From CALEUX01 sp037439945 (GTDB taxonomy: Bacteria > Bacteroidota > Bacteroidia > Bacteroidales > Marinilabiliaceae), in assembly GCA_037439945.1 (NCBI GenBank), contig JBBIVA010000001.1:1-64000 (forward strand): 64,000 nucleotides of DNA. Direction: 5' to 3'. Below, piece by piece: positions 38,443 to 48,826 of this stretch; the stretch's first letter is position 1, and each line of letters begins with the position of its first letter. Made by a program: the position numbers and the translations under genes. Under the pieces are notes generated by a model. The model saw nothing but the letters and a program-made list of their open reading frames with translations. It searched no databases and had not been told where the DNA came from.

Positions 38443-39429
38443 ATGAAAAAACTTAATATTGGTATTTTAGGTGTTTCCAATCATTTTATTAAAAGAATAA
38501 TTTTACCATTATCTGAATCAAACAATTGCACTCCGTATGCTATTGCCTCCCGAAACGAAAAAAAATCAAAAGAAGCATTTGAAGAGTTTAATATTCATGT
38601 TTCCCATAAAAGTTACCAGGATATTATTGATGATTCTGATGTAGATGCAGTTTACATTCCACTGCCTAACCATTTACATGCTGAATGGACAATAAAATCG
38701 CTTCAAGCTGGTAAACCTGTACTTTGCGAGAAGCCTTTGGCAATGAATTTAGCGGAAACAGAAAAAGTGGTTAACGAATCAATAAAAACCGGAATACCAT
38801 TAATGGAAGCTTTTATGTATCGTTTTCATCCAACCTGGATACATGCCAGGAATTTAGTACGTACAGGTCAGTTAGGAAAAATAAATTATATACATACAAG
38901 TTTTTCATATAACAATTCATCATCAACCAACATACGTAACATTGCCAAATATGGAGGAGGTGCATTAATGGATATAGGGTGTTATGCTGTATCAGTACCA
39001 AGGTTTATTTTAAACAGCGAACCCCATAGGGTTATTTCACTTGTATCTGTGCATCCCGATTTCAAAACCGATGCCCATACTTCGGGAATTTTGGATTTTG
39101 GTGAATCCAGGGCTTCCTTTCATGTGTCAACAATTTCAGAACCAAACCAAAGAGTTGAAATTGTTGGCTCAGCTGGCTCCCTGATTATCCCAGTGCCTTT
39201 TAATACCTATGTTGATACGCCATCTTCAATAATAATAAATACAGGAATGGGTTCAAGAGAAGTTGTTTTTCCTGTTTGCGATCCCTACAGGTTAATGTTT
39301 GAATCATTTGCAGGTTCGCTTTTAAATAAAACAGAAGTACCTCTTCCATTAAAAGATGCAATAAACAACATGAAGGTAATTGACGCAGTGCGTAAATCAT
39401 CCCTTAATAACAATTGGGTTAACATTTAA
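38443..39429 (+). CDS. Gfo/Idh/MocA-family NAD(P)-dependent oxidoreductase
   Basis: N-terminal Rossmann domain (KLNIGILGVSNHFIKRIILPLS; the glycine motif is reduced to GxxGxS), YIPLPNHLHAEWTIKSLQAGKPVLCEKPLAMNLAETE with the family's EKP lysine, and the C-terminal alpha/beta substrate domain with GGGALMDIGCYAVSVPRF. 328 residues, normal. Likely acts on a sugar or inositol; the substrate cannot be named. Single gene. Confidence 0.9.
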   Translation: MKKLNIGILGVSNHFIKRIILPLSESNNCTPYAIASRNEKKSKEAFEEFNIHVSHKSYQDIIDDSDVDAVYIPLPNHLHAEWTIKSLQAGKPVLCEKPLAMNLAETEKVVNESIKTGIPLMEAFMYRFHPTWIHARNLVRTGQLGKINYIHTSFSYNNSSSTNIRNIAKYGGGALMDIGCYAVSVPRFILNSEPHRVISLVSVHPDFKTDAHTSGILDFGESRASFHVSTISEPNQRVEIVGSAGSLIIPVPFNTYVDTPSSIIINTGMGSREVVFPVCDPYRLMFESFAGSLLNKTEVPLPLKDAINNMKVIDAVRKSSLNNNWVNI

Positions 39430-39656
39430 ATAACTGGAACTAATTATTGCTGTTAAATAAATTCCTGACGGGGGTTTATTACATTTCATTGTGTCCAACC
39501 CGTGAATAAAAATAAACCGCGTTTACAAATCACGCAATTTTTCTCGTTTTCCTTCGTTATTTATCTGCCTGTCAACAATTTTATTAAGTTACCGTAATTT
39601 TGATGGTGCTGTATTTTAAAATGGCTTATCTTTCGCAACTAACAGGTTTTTAAGTT

Positions 39657-39674
39657 AAACCCTGGGGGTTTTTT
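39657..39674 (+). terminator. Candidate terminator before the EEP-family gene
   Basis: AAACCC-TGG-GGGTTT with a run of T. The stem is 6 bp with a 3-base loop. It lies 230 bases after the oxidoreductase stop and 65 before the next gene. Confidence 0.5.
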
Positions 39675-39739
39675 AAAAATAACCGACTGTAGTTAACTTA
39701 ATATCATAACGGTTTGGGTAATGAGTTTAGTTTGTATTT

Positions 39740-40636
39740 ATGACAAAAGCAACCATCATATTTTTGTTATTGGCATTTTTTTCCTGCTCCAACGAAAAAC
39801 AGGTAAATGTGGCCACCTTTAATATAGGGAATCACTTATTACCCGGGGAACCCAATAGCTGGCAAACAAGATTTCCTTTAGTAAAATCATTTTTAATAAA
39901 ACAAAATTTTGATGTTATCGGAATGCAGGAAGTAACAAATGTCAAATTACAGGATCTTCAAAAAATACTACCACATTATGATTATGTTGGAACAGGGCGC
40001 GACAATGGTAAAGATGCCGGAGAATATTGTCCAATATTCTTCAAAAAGAATAAATATACTTTACTTGCCAAATCCCAGTTCTGGTTATCAGAAACCCCTG
40101 ATGTGCCAGGTAGCATAGACTGGAGTGGCTCATTCCCAAGAATGGTAACCTGGATAAAACTGAAAAGTAACAGTACCGGTCATATATTTTTTGTTTTCAA
40201 TACACATTTTTGTGAAAAAAGCGAAGATGCTAGAAAAAAGAGTGCAGTTTTGCTTCTGAAAAAAATATTTGAAATAGCTGAAAATGCCCCTGTAATATTA
40301 ACCGGTGATTTTAGCACTACCAGCGATAATGGTTCGTATCAAATTTTAATTACTAATTGGAACCGGTTCCTTTCAATGATAAACTCAGAGGATATTGCGA
40401 AAAGATATATAAATAAAGATTCCTCTACTTATAACGGTTTTACAGATAATTTAACTGGTACAAAAACTGATTTTATTTTCGTTAATGGGTATATGACTGT
40501 TAAGAATTACGAAATTCATGTGGTGAAAGAAGGAAACATTTTTATATCAGACCATTATCCCGTTTCTGTTAAACTCTCGTTCCTGTTTGAAAGACGACCC
40601 CGGCCGGGCGATATTACAAAACTGCCCTGGGAATGA
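39740..40636 (+). CDS. Lipoprotein of the endonuclease/exonuclease/phosphatase family
   Basis: Signal peptide with lipobox LLAFFSC, so it is lipid anchored in the envelope. The catalytic fold shows VATFNIGNHLL, the metal Glu in IGMQEVTN, the His of FNTHFCE, TGDFSTTSDNG (GDF motif) and SDHYPVSVKL at the end. 298 residues. Members cleave DNA, inositol phosphates or sphingolipids; the secreted location suggests an extracellular phosphodiester substrate. Single gene. Confidence 0.88.
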   Translation: MTKATIIFLLLAFFSCSNEKQVNVATFNIGNHLLPGEPNSWQTRFPLVKSFLIKQNFDVIGMQEVTNVKLQDLQKILPHYDYVGTGRDNGKDAGEYCPIFFKKNKYTLLAKSQFWLSETPDVPGSIDWSGSFPRMVTWIKLKSNSTGHIFFVFNTHFCEKSEDARKKSAVLLLKKIFEIAENAPVILTGDFSTTSDNGSYQILITNWNRFLSMINSEDIAKRYINKDSSTYNGFTDNLTGTKTDFIFVNGYMTVKNYEIHVVKEGNIFISDHYPVSVKLSFLFERRPRPGDITKLPWE

Positions 40637-40675
40637 CTCCCTGTGCTATTCATAATCAGATTATAAATTTGTACC

Positions 40676-40693
40676 AAAGCACTTAATGCTTTT
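40676..40693. terminator. Short hairpin between convergent genes
   Basis: AAAGCA-CTTAA-TGCTTT is a 6-bp inverted repeat with A/T on both sides, between the EEP gene and the DUF2797 gene ends. It could terminate both directions weakly. Confidence 0.4.
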
Positions 40694-40698
40694 CCGGA

Positions 40699-41502
40699 TT
40701 AACATGTAAGTTCTATTAAATATCCTGTATGCTTACGGATATTTATAGCAATGTTGTTATCAATTAACAGGTATTGTCCTTTAATACCGTTTAATTTCCC
40801 TTTAACAATGTTTTCAGAATCAAAACTAACGGTTTTAGGACTTTGAGGATATTCAATAACCGGATATTGAAATTCATAAATTTTATTCTCGTTACAATTA
40901 TACCGGGCCAATTCACCGGGCAGTAATAACACTGCTTTTTCCCTTTGCTCCAACAAATCGATGCTTAAATCAACTTTACCACTAACCATTTTCTTCCACT
41001 GGGTTTTATCTGAAAACCCTCCCGATAAAAAACTTTCAATTAAACCTGCAATGTGCCTGTTTGGTGTTTTACAAAGTTTAATGGCACTGGTGGCTCCCTG
41101 ATCAATCCATCTTGTTGGTATTTGAGATTCCCGTGTAACACCTACCTTAACATCACCAGTATTTGCCAGGTAAACGTAATGTGGCTGCAAGCAGTGGCTT
41201 TTTGCCCATTCAGGATCCCTTGAAATTCCCAAATGGGCACGACATAAAAGCGGTCGTAAAACACAATCATCGGCTTCGGGAACTGTTTGCATGCATGAAT
41301 AACAATAACCCTGGGCATATGATTTTTTAGTTTTTGTGCCGCACGAAATACAATTTATTGTACCTGAATATTTCAGTTCAATATACTTACCCAATAATGT
41401 ATTCATATTTATTGCTTTGCCTGATAAAAACAGACTATAATTTATCTGGTTGCCTTCATAAACTGAAACTTCCATTTTTTTTAAACTGCCTTTTGCAACC
41501 AT
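40699..41502 (-). CDS. DUF2797 protein with cysteine pairs
   Basis: Contains a probable zinc site from CISCGTKTKKSYAQGYCYSCMQTVPEADDC and a following conserved block RPLLCRAHLGISRDPEWAKSHCLQPHYVYLANTGDVKVGVTRESQIPTRWIDQGA. The second block looks like a GIY-YIG-type nuclease-like fold, as described for DUF2797; I regard this as family knowledge, not shown. 267 residues, cytoplasmic. Function unknown. Confidence 0.85.
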   Translation of the reverse strand: MVAKGSLKKMEVSVYEGNQINYSLFLSGKAINMNTLLGKYIELKYSGTINCISCGTKTKKSYAQGYCYSCMQTVPEADDCVLRPLLCRAHLGISRDPEWAKSHCLQPHYVYLANTGDVKVGVTRESQIPTRWIDQGATSAIKLCKTPNRHIAGLIESFLSGGFSDKTQWKKMVSGKVDLSIDLLEQREKAVLLLPGELARYNCNENKIYEFQYPVIEYPQSPKTVSFDSENIVKGKLNGIKGQYLLIDNNIAINIRKHTGYLIELTC

Positions 41503-41584
41503 TATACTTTTTTTTATCAGGTTTAGCCTATTCCGGTCTTATGATGAGTTTATTATTTAACAACCTTCATGTTACAACTTTTCA

Positions 41585-42841
41585 TTACTGGGTTTTAATC
41601 TCCGAAGGATCAACTATTTTGTACATTTTATCTGCTCTTCTGATTTTAGCATCAATTGGTATTGAAAATTTATCACCCTTTTTAACCATGTTCGCTGATT
41701 TTAAATCCAATCTTAGTTCGCTTACATACGCTTCAACAACACCGGTTGTTGGTCCTGTTATCATAATTTTATCCCCAATTTTTAGGTCTGCTGCTTCCAT
41801 TAAAAACTCCGCCACTCTAATTTTAGGGAAGAAGTTAGTTCCTTTTGCAATATATATCTTTCTTTCCGATGCAAGATTCCCATAATTGGCACTCCATTCC
41901 CCGACTTTTTGCCCCAGATAATAACCATCCCAAAAGCCACGGTTAAATACGGCCATTAACCTTCTGTCCCATTCATTTATCATGGCTTCATTATAACTGG
42001 TGCTAATTATTGCATTAATGGCTTCATTGTAACAACGGGTAACAGTTTTCACATATTCCGGCCCACGGGCCCTCCCTTCAATTTTAAATACCCTTACACC
42101 AGCATCAACCACTTTATCCAGAAAATGAATTGTTTTCAAATCCTTGGGCGACATAATATATTGGTTATCAATTTCGAGTTCATTTCCTGAATCTTTGTCG
42201 GTTACAATGTACCCCCTACGGCAGGGTTGTAAACAACCTCCCCTGTTAGCCGAAAAATTGTGCTGGTGTAAGCTCAGATAGCATTTGCCCGATGTAGCCA
42301 TACATAAGGCCCCGTGCACAAACATTTCAATTCTTACAAGGTTTCCCCCCGGACCAACAATTCTTTCTTCATTAATAAGGTTATAAATTTTACCAACCTG
42401 CTCCAAATTAAGTTCCCTGGCAAGAACTACCACATCAGCATATTTACTGTAAAATTTAAGTGTTTCAAAATTCGAAATATTAACCTGGGTGGAAACGTGA
42501 ACCTCTATATTACGTGAACGTGCATAATATATTGCAGCCTGATCAGATGCTATTACAGCGCTTATTCCGCAATTAACTGCTGCATCAACCATTTTTCGCA
42601 TTTCGGGCAGGTCTTCATCAAATAAAACAATATTTAAAGTCAGGTATGATTTAATCCCATTTTCGCGGCAAATTTTTGCTATGGATCCCAAATCATCAAC
42701 TGAAAAATTTGCTGAGGACCGGGAACGCATATTCAGCTCTCCTGCTCCAAAATATACTGAATCTGCACCTCCCTGTATGGCTGCCATTAAAGATTCAAAA
42801 GATCCTGCCGGAGCCATTATTTCAAAATCCTCTCTTCTCAT
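41585..42841 (-). CDS. Peptidase U32 family protein (TrhP/RlhA-like)
   Basis: Begins FEIMAPAGSFESLMAAIQGGADSVYFGAGELNMRSRS, the family signature, with HVSTQVNISNFETLKFYSKYADVVVLARELN and EMFVHGALCMATSGKCYLS. A cysteine cluster NRGGCLQPCRRGY and the FKIEGRARGPEYV motif follow. 418 residues. Relatives are RNA hydroxylation factors (tRNA or 23S rRNA) rather than proteases. Start ATG at 42841 is chosen; a TTG at 42850 is the only earlier option. Ends 82 bases from the DUF2797 start and may be cotranscribed with it. Confidence 0.9.
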   Translation of the reverse strand: MRREDFEIMAPAGSFESLMAAIQGGADSVYFGAGELNMRSRSSANFSVDDLGSIAKICRENGIKSYLTLNIVLFDEDLPEMRKMVDAAVNCGISAVIASDQAAIYYARSRNIEVHVSTQVNISNFETLKFYSKYADVVVLARELNLEQVGKIYNLINEERIVGPGGNLVRIEMFVHGALCMATSGKCYLSLHQHNFSANRGGCLQPCRRGYIVTDKDSGNELEIDNQYIMSPKDLKTIHFLDKVVDAGVRVFKIEGRARGPEYVKTVTRCYNEAINAIISTSYNEAMINEWDRRLMAVFNRGFWDGYYLGQKVGEWSANYGNLASERKIYIAKGTNFFPKIRVAEFLMEAADLKIGDKIMITGPTTGVVEAYVSELRLDLKSANMVKKGDKFSIPIDAKIRRADKMYKIVDPSEIKTQ

Positions 42842-42874
42842 CGCTAACAATTTGGAGTTTGGCTAATCTGTTTT

Positions 42875-44701
42875 TTATCTTTTCAAATGATCGGCAGATA
42901 ATACCTGAAGATAGGCTTTAGCCCGTAAACTGTCAACTTCAGTTATTTCTCCCTGTTGTTCTATATAACCCTTTGCCCTGTTATCATATACCTGGAATGA
43001 CTTAGGTGTAATATAACCAAAAGCATCGGGGTAGGTAAAAAAGGCAAACTCATTAACTAATGGGGAGAGCAAATTTTTGCTAAACGGAAATCCCGATGCC
43101 TCAATATCAAGTTGGGCAAGCAGCGTTGAAACCATGTCGGTTTGGCTTCCAAGGGTATTGATTATAGTATCCTTCACGGCCATGGCTCCTCCAGTCCAAA
43201 GCATTGGAATATGATACCGCTCTTTCATTTGCGAAGTTGCTTTTAACGGACCGGCAACCCCATGGTCAGCAATTAATAAGAAGAGGGTGTTATCCCAATT
43301 TTTTGTTTTTTTAACTTTTCTGAAAAAATCCCCCAAACATTTGTCGGTGTAACTTACTGCGTTTAAGTAAGGGTTTTCATAAATTTTTTCTATAGGAACA
43401 TCAAAAGGCTCATGACTGCTTAAAGTAAAGTAGAATTTAAAAAAAGGTTTTTGAGCATGGTTCATTTCCTGGTAAAGTTTTTCAAAGGTATATTCATCAT
43501 GAACTCCCCATTTCTCCCCCTGCGTTGATCTTGGAAAATCGTTAATGGTAATAATTTTATCAAATCCGGACAAGGTTACAAAAGAATTCATGCCTTTAAA
43601 GCCAATATCTCCGCCATACATATAGGTTAGGTTTCCATATCCGTTTTCGCGCAAACGCTTTGGTAAAAAACTGAGCGATTGCGATTTGGCAGGATATTGA
43701 ATAATTGAATATGCCGGAACAACCTGATACCCGGCCAGGGTTGCCACAAGTCCTTTGTCGGAACGGTCGCTGGCTGCATAAATATTGTTGAAAAGGACAC
43801 CTTCTTTAACCAACGAATCCAGATTCGGTGTTACCGGTTCACCGCCCAAAGCACCAACAACCTGAGCAGAAAAACTCTCGAGCAAAATAATTACAATGTT
43901 GGGACGCTTGTTCTTTAACAAATTAACACTTGCCCCTTGATTGCTGAACATTCCATTAAAAATGTCATGGGCCTTACCTTCGTCCATAAATTTATAATGA
44001 CGCGTTCGGGCATCCATACGCTTAAAGCTGTAGAGCAAATTCCAGATAGGATTAATAGCTGCATGGTTGGCAAATATGTGCTGCGAAAAATAGGCCACCC
44101 CCGTATTGATGGGTGCCACACCAAAGCTTCCGCGTATGGGAATAATCATTAAAGCACCGGTAAATAAAACCAGGAAACCTGATATCAGGGTTTGTTGGCA
44201 GTTTAAAGATGTATTGACGTGCTTAACTTTGACAAAACGTTTAAACAAATAAACCCAGAAAAGAACTACAACAACAAGAATTACAAAAAATAACACCACT
44301 TCAATCCAAGGCAACGAAGCCAAAACTACCCAGGGAGTTTTCAGAAACGAGAGCGCCTCAGCATCCATGTGTCGCCCCCAGTAGGAATAAAGATTGATAT
44401 TGCCTAATAATAATGCAGAGAAGATGCCTACAAAGAAATAGTTAACCCATTTCAGCAATTTGTATTTAAACTCTTTGAAAAAAAGCAACTGTGTTGCCTC
44501 AATAACACATAAAAGTGCAACCACATAGCCGGTTATTGATAAATCGAGCCGGAGCCCAACGGCAAATGATGCCAATAAAGGGATGGTAGTTGCATCGCCT
44601 GAAAATTTTAAATTATATAGTATGAAAAGCAACCGGTGCAATGCAAAGAAAACAATCCAGAAAGATGCTACCCGAAAAATATATTTAAAAAAAGAAAACA
44701 T
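42875..44701 (-). CDS. LTA-synthase-like sulfatase (membrane phosphotransferase)
   Basis: Five N-terminal membrane helices (residues 10-235) and an extracytoplasmic sulfatase-fold domain from about 265: NIVIILLESFSAQVVGALGGEPVTPNLDSLVKEGVLF with metal Glu, AASDRSDKGLVATLAGY where the nucleophile should lie, GGDIGFKGM, SSHEPFDVP and LIADHGVAG. 608 residues. Members transfer phosphoglycerol or phosphoethanolamine onto envelope glycans or lipids; in a Gram-negative cell an LPS or glycan substrate is likely, and a glycan cluster lies next door. Starts 33 bases upstream of the U32 gene end of transcription. Confidence 0.9.
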   Translation of the reverse strand: MFSFFKYIFRVASFWIVFFALHRLLFILYNLKFSGDATTIPLLASFAVGLRLDLSITGYVVALLCVIEATQLLFFKEFKYKLLKWVNYFFVGIFSALLLGNINLYSYWGRHMDAEALSFLKTPWVVLASLPWIEVVLFFVILVVVVLFWVYLFKRFVKVKHVNTSLNCQQTLISGFLVLFTGALMIIPIRGSFGVAPINTGVAYFSQHIFANHAAINPIWNLLYSFKRMDARTRHYKFMDEGKAHDIFNGMFSNQGASVNLLKNKRPNIVIILLESFSAQVVGALGGEPVTPNLDSLVKEGVLFNNIYAASDRSDKGLVATLAGYQVVPAYSIIQYPAKSQSLSFLPKRLRENGYGNLTYMYGGDIGFKGMNSFVTLSGFDKIITINDFPRSTQGEKWGVHDEYTFEKLYQEMNHAQKPFFKFYFTLSSHEPFDVPIEKIYENPYLNAVSYTDKCLGDFFRKVKKTKNWDNTLFLLIADHGVAGPLKATSQMKERYHIPMLWTGGAMAVKDTIINTLGSQTDMVSTLLAQLDIEASGFPFSKNLLSPLVNEFAFFTYPDAFGYITPKSFQVYDNRAKGYIEQQGEITEVDSLRAKAYLQVLSADHLKR

Positions 44702-45955
44702 AATAACTATAATTAATCAGAACCGGAATGCCAAATTATTGCTTTAACCAATATAAATCACTGCGCTTTAAAAAACGGGTTGAGTTCATAAATTATTTGT
44801 TTTTAAAATGGCGTCGTAAATTTAAAAAATATGAGAAGTTTGTTTAATTATCTTTGAGTTGCACAATAAAAACAGACTTTTCACTTGTCAAAGATAAATT
44901 TATTCTCCCAATTTATTTTAAAGGTGCACAAACTTAGCTTCAAAACACTTAGTAAAACAAGTAACGGAAAAACTTCAAAAAGGATACATTAGCCAAGCTT
45001 ACTTACAATCCAACCTATATTGTCAACTTGCTAAAGTCAATCAGTTCATAATATTAGTAAGTTACTTTGAAGGGTAACCAGAAACTTTAACAACTTAACG
45101 AAATAATAAGCTTTTTCAAAATCAACCAACAGGTAATGGAGCGCGCCAAAATAAAGTAATTATGAGTAAATTGCAGCGCAGTGCTTTCGGTAATTAAGAG
45201 TGCAGTAAAATAAACCGTAAACGACCATAACAGATTTTAAACTTCAGATGTGAGCCCAAAGTTTAAAATTGTTTCCAATTCATTATTAAATATCACTACT
45301 ATCCGATAAAAAGTGGTTTTGTCCTTAACGGAACAAAAGTTCAATTCTCAATTAAGTGTTTTACCTATGTTTAGTCACAAACGGTACTGTGCCGTCAGGT
45401 ACAGAATATTGGTAAAGATGAATCGACCCCAATTTTCAGTGTCCTGTAGGGACATCGCAATTAGTTGGCATTATAGCATCTTATCGAAAAATTTATCGGA
45501 CAGTAGTGATTAAACATAATTTATTATATCAAAACTCATAACTAAACCTACCAATAAAAGCCAATAAATTAATCAATTGAAATTTAGCGCTAACACTGAA
45601 CCGCATTCGATAAATATTATAATATGTACCACCGTAAAAGTCAGGTATTACACGTTTTATTCAAAACCCTTAACTCTTGTTGCAAAGTAAAACTCCAAAG
45701 GGCCCCAATTGTTTGAAAATTACTTTAAACATTAATTATTCATCGGGTATCAGAATCCGGTTATAAATATAGCCGGACACCAATTATTTTGTATTTCCAA
45801 AGTCCTTGAATATTTAAGAGAGGTGAAAGTAATGCAATACTGTAAAAATTTGTATTTTTACCCAAGTCAAACTTTTTTTTAATCACATAATTGTTGATAT
45901 TAATTGGGGTTTAACATAGTTAACCGCCTTTTTTCAGGAGCTAATATAAATTATT
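44702..45955. other. 1.25-kb region without a supported gene
   Basis: Between divergent genes. No frame over 66 codons has a recognisable feature. A patch at about 45310-45510 contains small inverted repeats (TTTTGTCC-TTAAC-GGAACAAAA at 45314-45335; TGTCC-TGTAG-GGACA at 45440-45455) and looks like a decayed interspersed repeat. The rest is A/T-rich and featureless to me. The length may hint at lost genes near the glycan cluster. Confidence 0.5.
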
Positions 45956-46941
45956 ATGAGAATAGGATTTGATGCAAAACGATACTTTTTTAATTCCAGC
46001 GGTTTAGGAAACTATAGCAGAAATCTTGTTCATGCCCTCAGTAAATATGAAAGGGAAAATGAGTTTTTTTTATTTACCCCCACCCTCAAAAAAGCCTTGG
46101 TTTTACCCAGGGCAGAAAATATTTCAACAATTACCCCTTACACATATTTAGGTAAAATGTTTGGTTCACTATGGCGGTCATTTGCTATAGCCGGACAATT
46201 AAAGAAACATAAAATAGATGTTTATCATGGTTTAAGCCATGAGCTCCCCTTTGGCATAGAAAAAACAGGCATTAAAAGTTTGGTTACCATTCACGATTTG
46301 ATTTTCATGCGGCATCCGGAACTTTTTTCACCCATTGACCGGCTGTTTTATGCAAAGAAAGTCAAGCACAGTTGCACGGTTTCCAATAAAATAATAGCCA
46401 TAAGTGAGCAAACAAAGGATGATATTACAGAATTATTAAAAATAGACGAGGAAAAATTAGAGATAATTTACCAGGGGTGCGACCCCCGGTTTTATAACCA
46501 CTATTCTCCAGAACAAAAAAAAGAGATCGAAAAAAAATACCAATTGCCAGAGAATTATCTTCTTTCTGTAGGAACCATTGAAAAACGAAAAAATGCTTTG
46601 TTAACGCTACAGGCCCTTAAAAAAGGTGGGATTGACACTCCTTTTTATATCGTGGGGAGAAAAACGCCTTATTCCGATTTGTTGAATGAATTTGTAATAA
46701 AAAATTCGATGGAAAAACAGGTGAAATTTTTANNNNNNNNNNNNNNNNNNNNNNNNNNNNNNNNNNNNNNNNNNNNNNNNNNNNNNNNNNNNNNNNNNNN
46801 NNNNNNNNNNNNNNNNNNNNNNNNNNNNNNNNTGACAATGAAAAACGTAACACAATGATTAATGCCGGGTTAATCCATGCCGAAAAGTTTAAAGAAAAGA
46901 GCGTAGCACACCGGATGATGGAAATATATAAATCGGTATGA
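45956..46941 (+). CDS. Glycosyltransferase family 4, interrupted by an assembly gap
   Basis: The left part (259 residues) starts MRIGFDAKRYFFNSSGLGNYSRNLV, a GT4 N-domain, with VYHGLSHELPFGI, LVTIHDLIFMRHPELF and the hinge YLLSVGTIEKRKNALLTLQAL. After the N run, DNEKRNTMINAGLIHAEKFKEKSVAHRMMEIYKSV and a TGA at 46939-46941 are the normal C-terminus of this family. The two parts are in different frames across the 100 N, so the true gap is not 100 bases; about 75 residues, including the donor-binding E-x7-E, are missing. Likely intact in the organism. Confidence 0.85.
46733..46832. other. Assembly gap (100 N)
   Basis: Exactly 100 unknown bases, the usual scaffolding placeholder. It cuts the glycosyltransferase gene at 45956. 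Confidence 0.98.
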
Positions 46942-46980
46942 TTACGGAAGTGGACACCTGCGGTTAGAATGTAATTAATT

Positions 46981-47739
46981 TTAAGATGATTTGGATTTCA
47001 ATTTCTTAAAGTAATTGCTTATCGCCTTCATGATAAACGAAGGCAATATTCTAAATAAATGTTTTAATAATTCAAAACCTTTATCTGTTTCAATAATAAT
47101 CTGGATGTTTTCTTTTAGCCCGGCTATACGGTTGGTGTTCGATACACCTGCCATATTATATATGGCAACAGGTTGCTTTATGTGAGTGAATTTCAATTGA
47201 TGGTAGTAGCAAATTTTAAAAAATTTAAAGTCTGATGACATTTTATACTTTTCATCATACAAAAATTTTTTCATCCAGGATGATTTTATAAAAGCACTTT
47301 GATGGCAAAAATACATTCTGTGTTTATTACATGGCTCTGCTGCAGTAATATAAGTTTTTTGCCCGGTATTTGACAAAGTTACCACATCGCCATACACAAT
47401 ATCACTTCCTGAATGAATTAATTGCGTTGAAAAACTTTCAAGAACATGCCCGTTTTCGAAATAATCGCCACTATTTAAAAAAATACAAAATCTTCCCTTC
47501 GATAATTTTATCCCTTTGTTCATGGCATGATAAATACCATTATCCTTTTCCGAAATAAAAGTGGCGATACGCTCTTTATACGATTCAACTATTGCCAGGG
47601 TCCCATCCGTTGAACCTCCATCTATGATGATGTACTCAAAGTTAGTATATGATTGGCTTACAACACTTTCTATGGTGCTTTGTATTGTTTGGTGGTTATT
47701 ATAAACAACTGTAATAACCGAAACAAGGGGTTCATTCAT
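46981..47739 (-). CDS. Glycosyltransferase family 2
   Basis: GT-A fold: PLVSVITVVYNNHQTIQSTIESVVSQSYTNFEYIIIDGGSTDGTLAIVESY at the N-terminus, then FISEKDNGIYHAMNKGIKLSKGRFCIFLNSGDYF with the donor/metal-binding SGD (DxD-like). FCHQSAFIKSSWM and YKMSSDFKFF follow. 252 residues, of the short WcaA-like form used in surface polysaccharide synthesis. 2 bases downstream of the next GT4; the cluster from 53495 down to here reads as one operon. Confidence 0.92.
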   Translation of the reverse strand: MNEPLVSVITVVYNNHQTIQSTIESVVSQSYTNFEYIIIDGGSTDGTLAIVESYKERIATFISEKDNGIYHAMNKGIKLSKGRFCIFLNSGDYFENGHVLESFSTQLIHSGSDIVYGDVVTLSNTGQKTYITAAEPCNKHRMYFCHQSAFIKSSWMKKFLYDEKYKMSSDFKFFKICYYHQLKFTHIKQPVAIYNMAGVSNTNRIAGLKENIQIIIETDKGFELLKHLFRILPSFIMKAISNYFKKLKSKSS

Positions 47740-47741
47740 TT

Positions 47742-48818
47742 TTAAAGTAATTTTTTATAAATCTCAATGGTTTGATCCACGGCTTTTTCCCAGGAATATT
47801 GGGTTAATTTTAATTCCCCTTTCATTACAAGCGCCTCCCTTTCATTATCATCTGTGATCAATTTTAATATTTCACTGCTCAGCGATTGGGCATCGCCCGG
47901 GTTATAATACAGAGCTGCATCGCCGGCCAATTCAGGAAAACAGCTTGACTTGCTTAATAAGACCGGGGTTTTACAAGCCCATGCTTCAAGAATTGGAATT
48001 CCAAAACCTTCATAAGACGAAGGAAATACAAAAACCATCGCTTTTGAGTAAACATATGCAAGCTTATCATCGGCCAGATTAACATAATTAAGTGTTTGAT
48101 ATTTAATTTGCAATGAATCCAACAACTGTTCCTCTTCTAACGAAAATGGCCTTGAACCGGCGCAAACCAAATAAAGGTTTTTATTTGATTTTAATATAGA
48201 GGCCAGTGCATTAACCAAAAAAATGAAATTTTTGTAGGTATTTCTTCCTCCCACAAAAAGAATATATTTACCTGGTAGTTGTAACTTGGGGTGAGGGACG
48301 AGGAGTTTCTGAAACGATGCACCATGATGAACCACCTCTATTTTATCCTCCGGCAGGTTGTAGATTTGAATGATATCTTGTTTGGTATGATTGGAAACAG
48401 CAATAATTTTTGTTGCCATCTTGGCAAATTTGTATTTTGCTGATGAATAAATCTCTTCGCCAAAAAGTATTTCCGGTATCATATCGTGAATAGTAAATAC
48501 CATGGGTTTTTGGGGGTCTAAATATTTGAGAAGGTACTCCCTTGGATAGGTGGGATGAAATATGTTGTAAGAATTTTGCCTTAGCAGGTTATTTTTAGTG
48601 ATGCGCTTATTAAACAAATTAAAAATTGCATGTGGGTCAGGAATAAACCACTGATTTTTATAAGAACTGCTTAACAAGTATTGATTTTTAATAAACCGGC
48701 CGGCAATGACAGGATGGTGCCCCCTTTTAATTAACCCATTATATAATTCAACATGATACCTTGAAACGCCACCAAGTTTTTGATTTGCAAAAATGTGGGA
48801 GTCAAATAAAATTTTCAT
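47742..48818 (-). CDS. Glycosyltransferase family 4
   Basis: GT-B fold with FANQKLGGVSRYHVELYNGL (acceptor side), FTIHDMIPEILFG, AVSNHTKQDIIQIYNLPEDKIEVVHHG, GRNTYKNFIFLVNAL and the donor-site motif VFVFPSSYEGFGIPILEAWACKTPVLLSKSSCFPELAGDAALYY. 358 residues. Probably adds a sugar in an O-antigen or capsule unit. Separated by 8 bases from the gene upstream. Confidence 0.93.
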   Translation of the reverse strand: MKILFDSHIFANQKLGGVSRYHVELYNGLIKRGHHPVIAGRFIKNQYLLSSSYKNQWFIPDPHAIFNLFNKRITKNNLLRQNSYNIFHPTYPREYLLKYLDPQKPMVFTIHDMIPEILFGEEIYSSAKYKFAKMATKIIAVSNHTKQDIIQIYNLPEDKIEVVHHGASFQKLLVPHPKLQLPGKYILFVGGRNTYKNFIFLVNALASILKSNKNLYLVCAGSRPFSLEEEQLLDSLQIKYQTLNYVNLADDKLAYVYSKAMVFVFPSSYEGFGIPILEAWACKTPVLLSKSSCFPELAGDAALYYNPGDAQSLSSEILKLITDDNEREALVMKGELKLTQYSWEKAVDQTIEIYKKLL

Positions 48819-48826
48819 TTAAGCAG

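Noticed and set aside
45313..45513. 66-codon frame in the gene-free region
   Set aside because: It overlies the repeat-like patch and has no domain.
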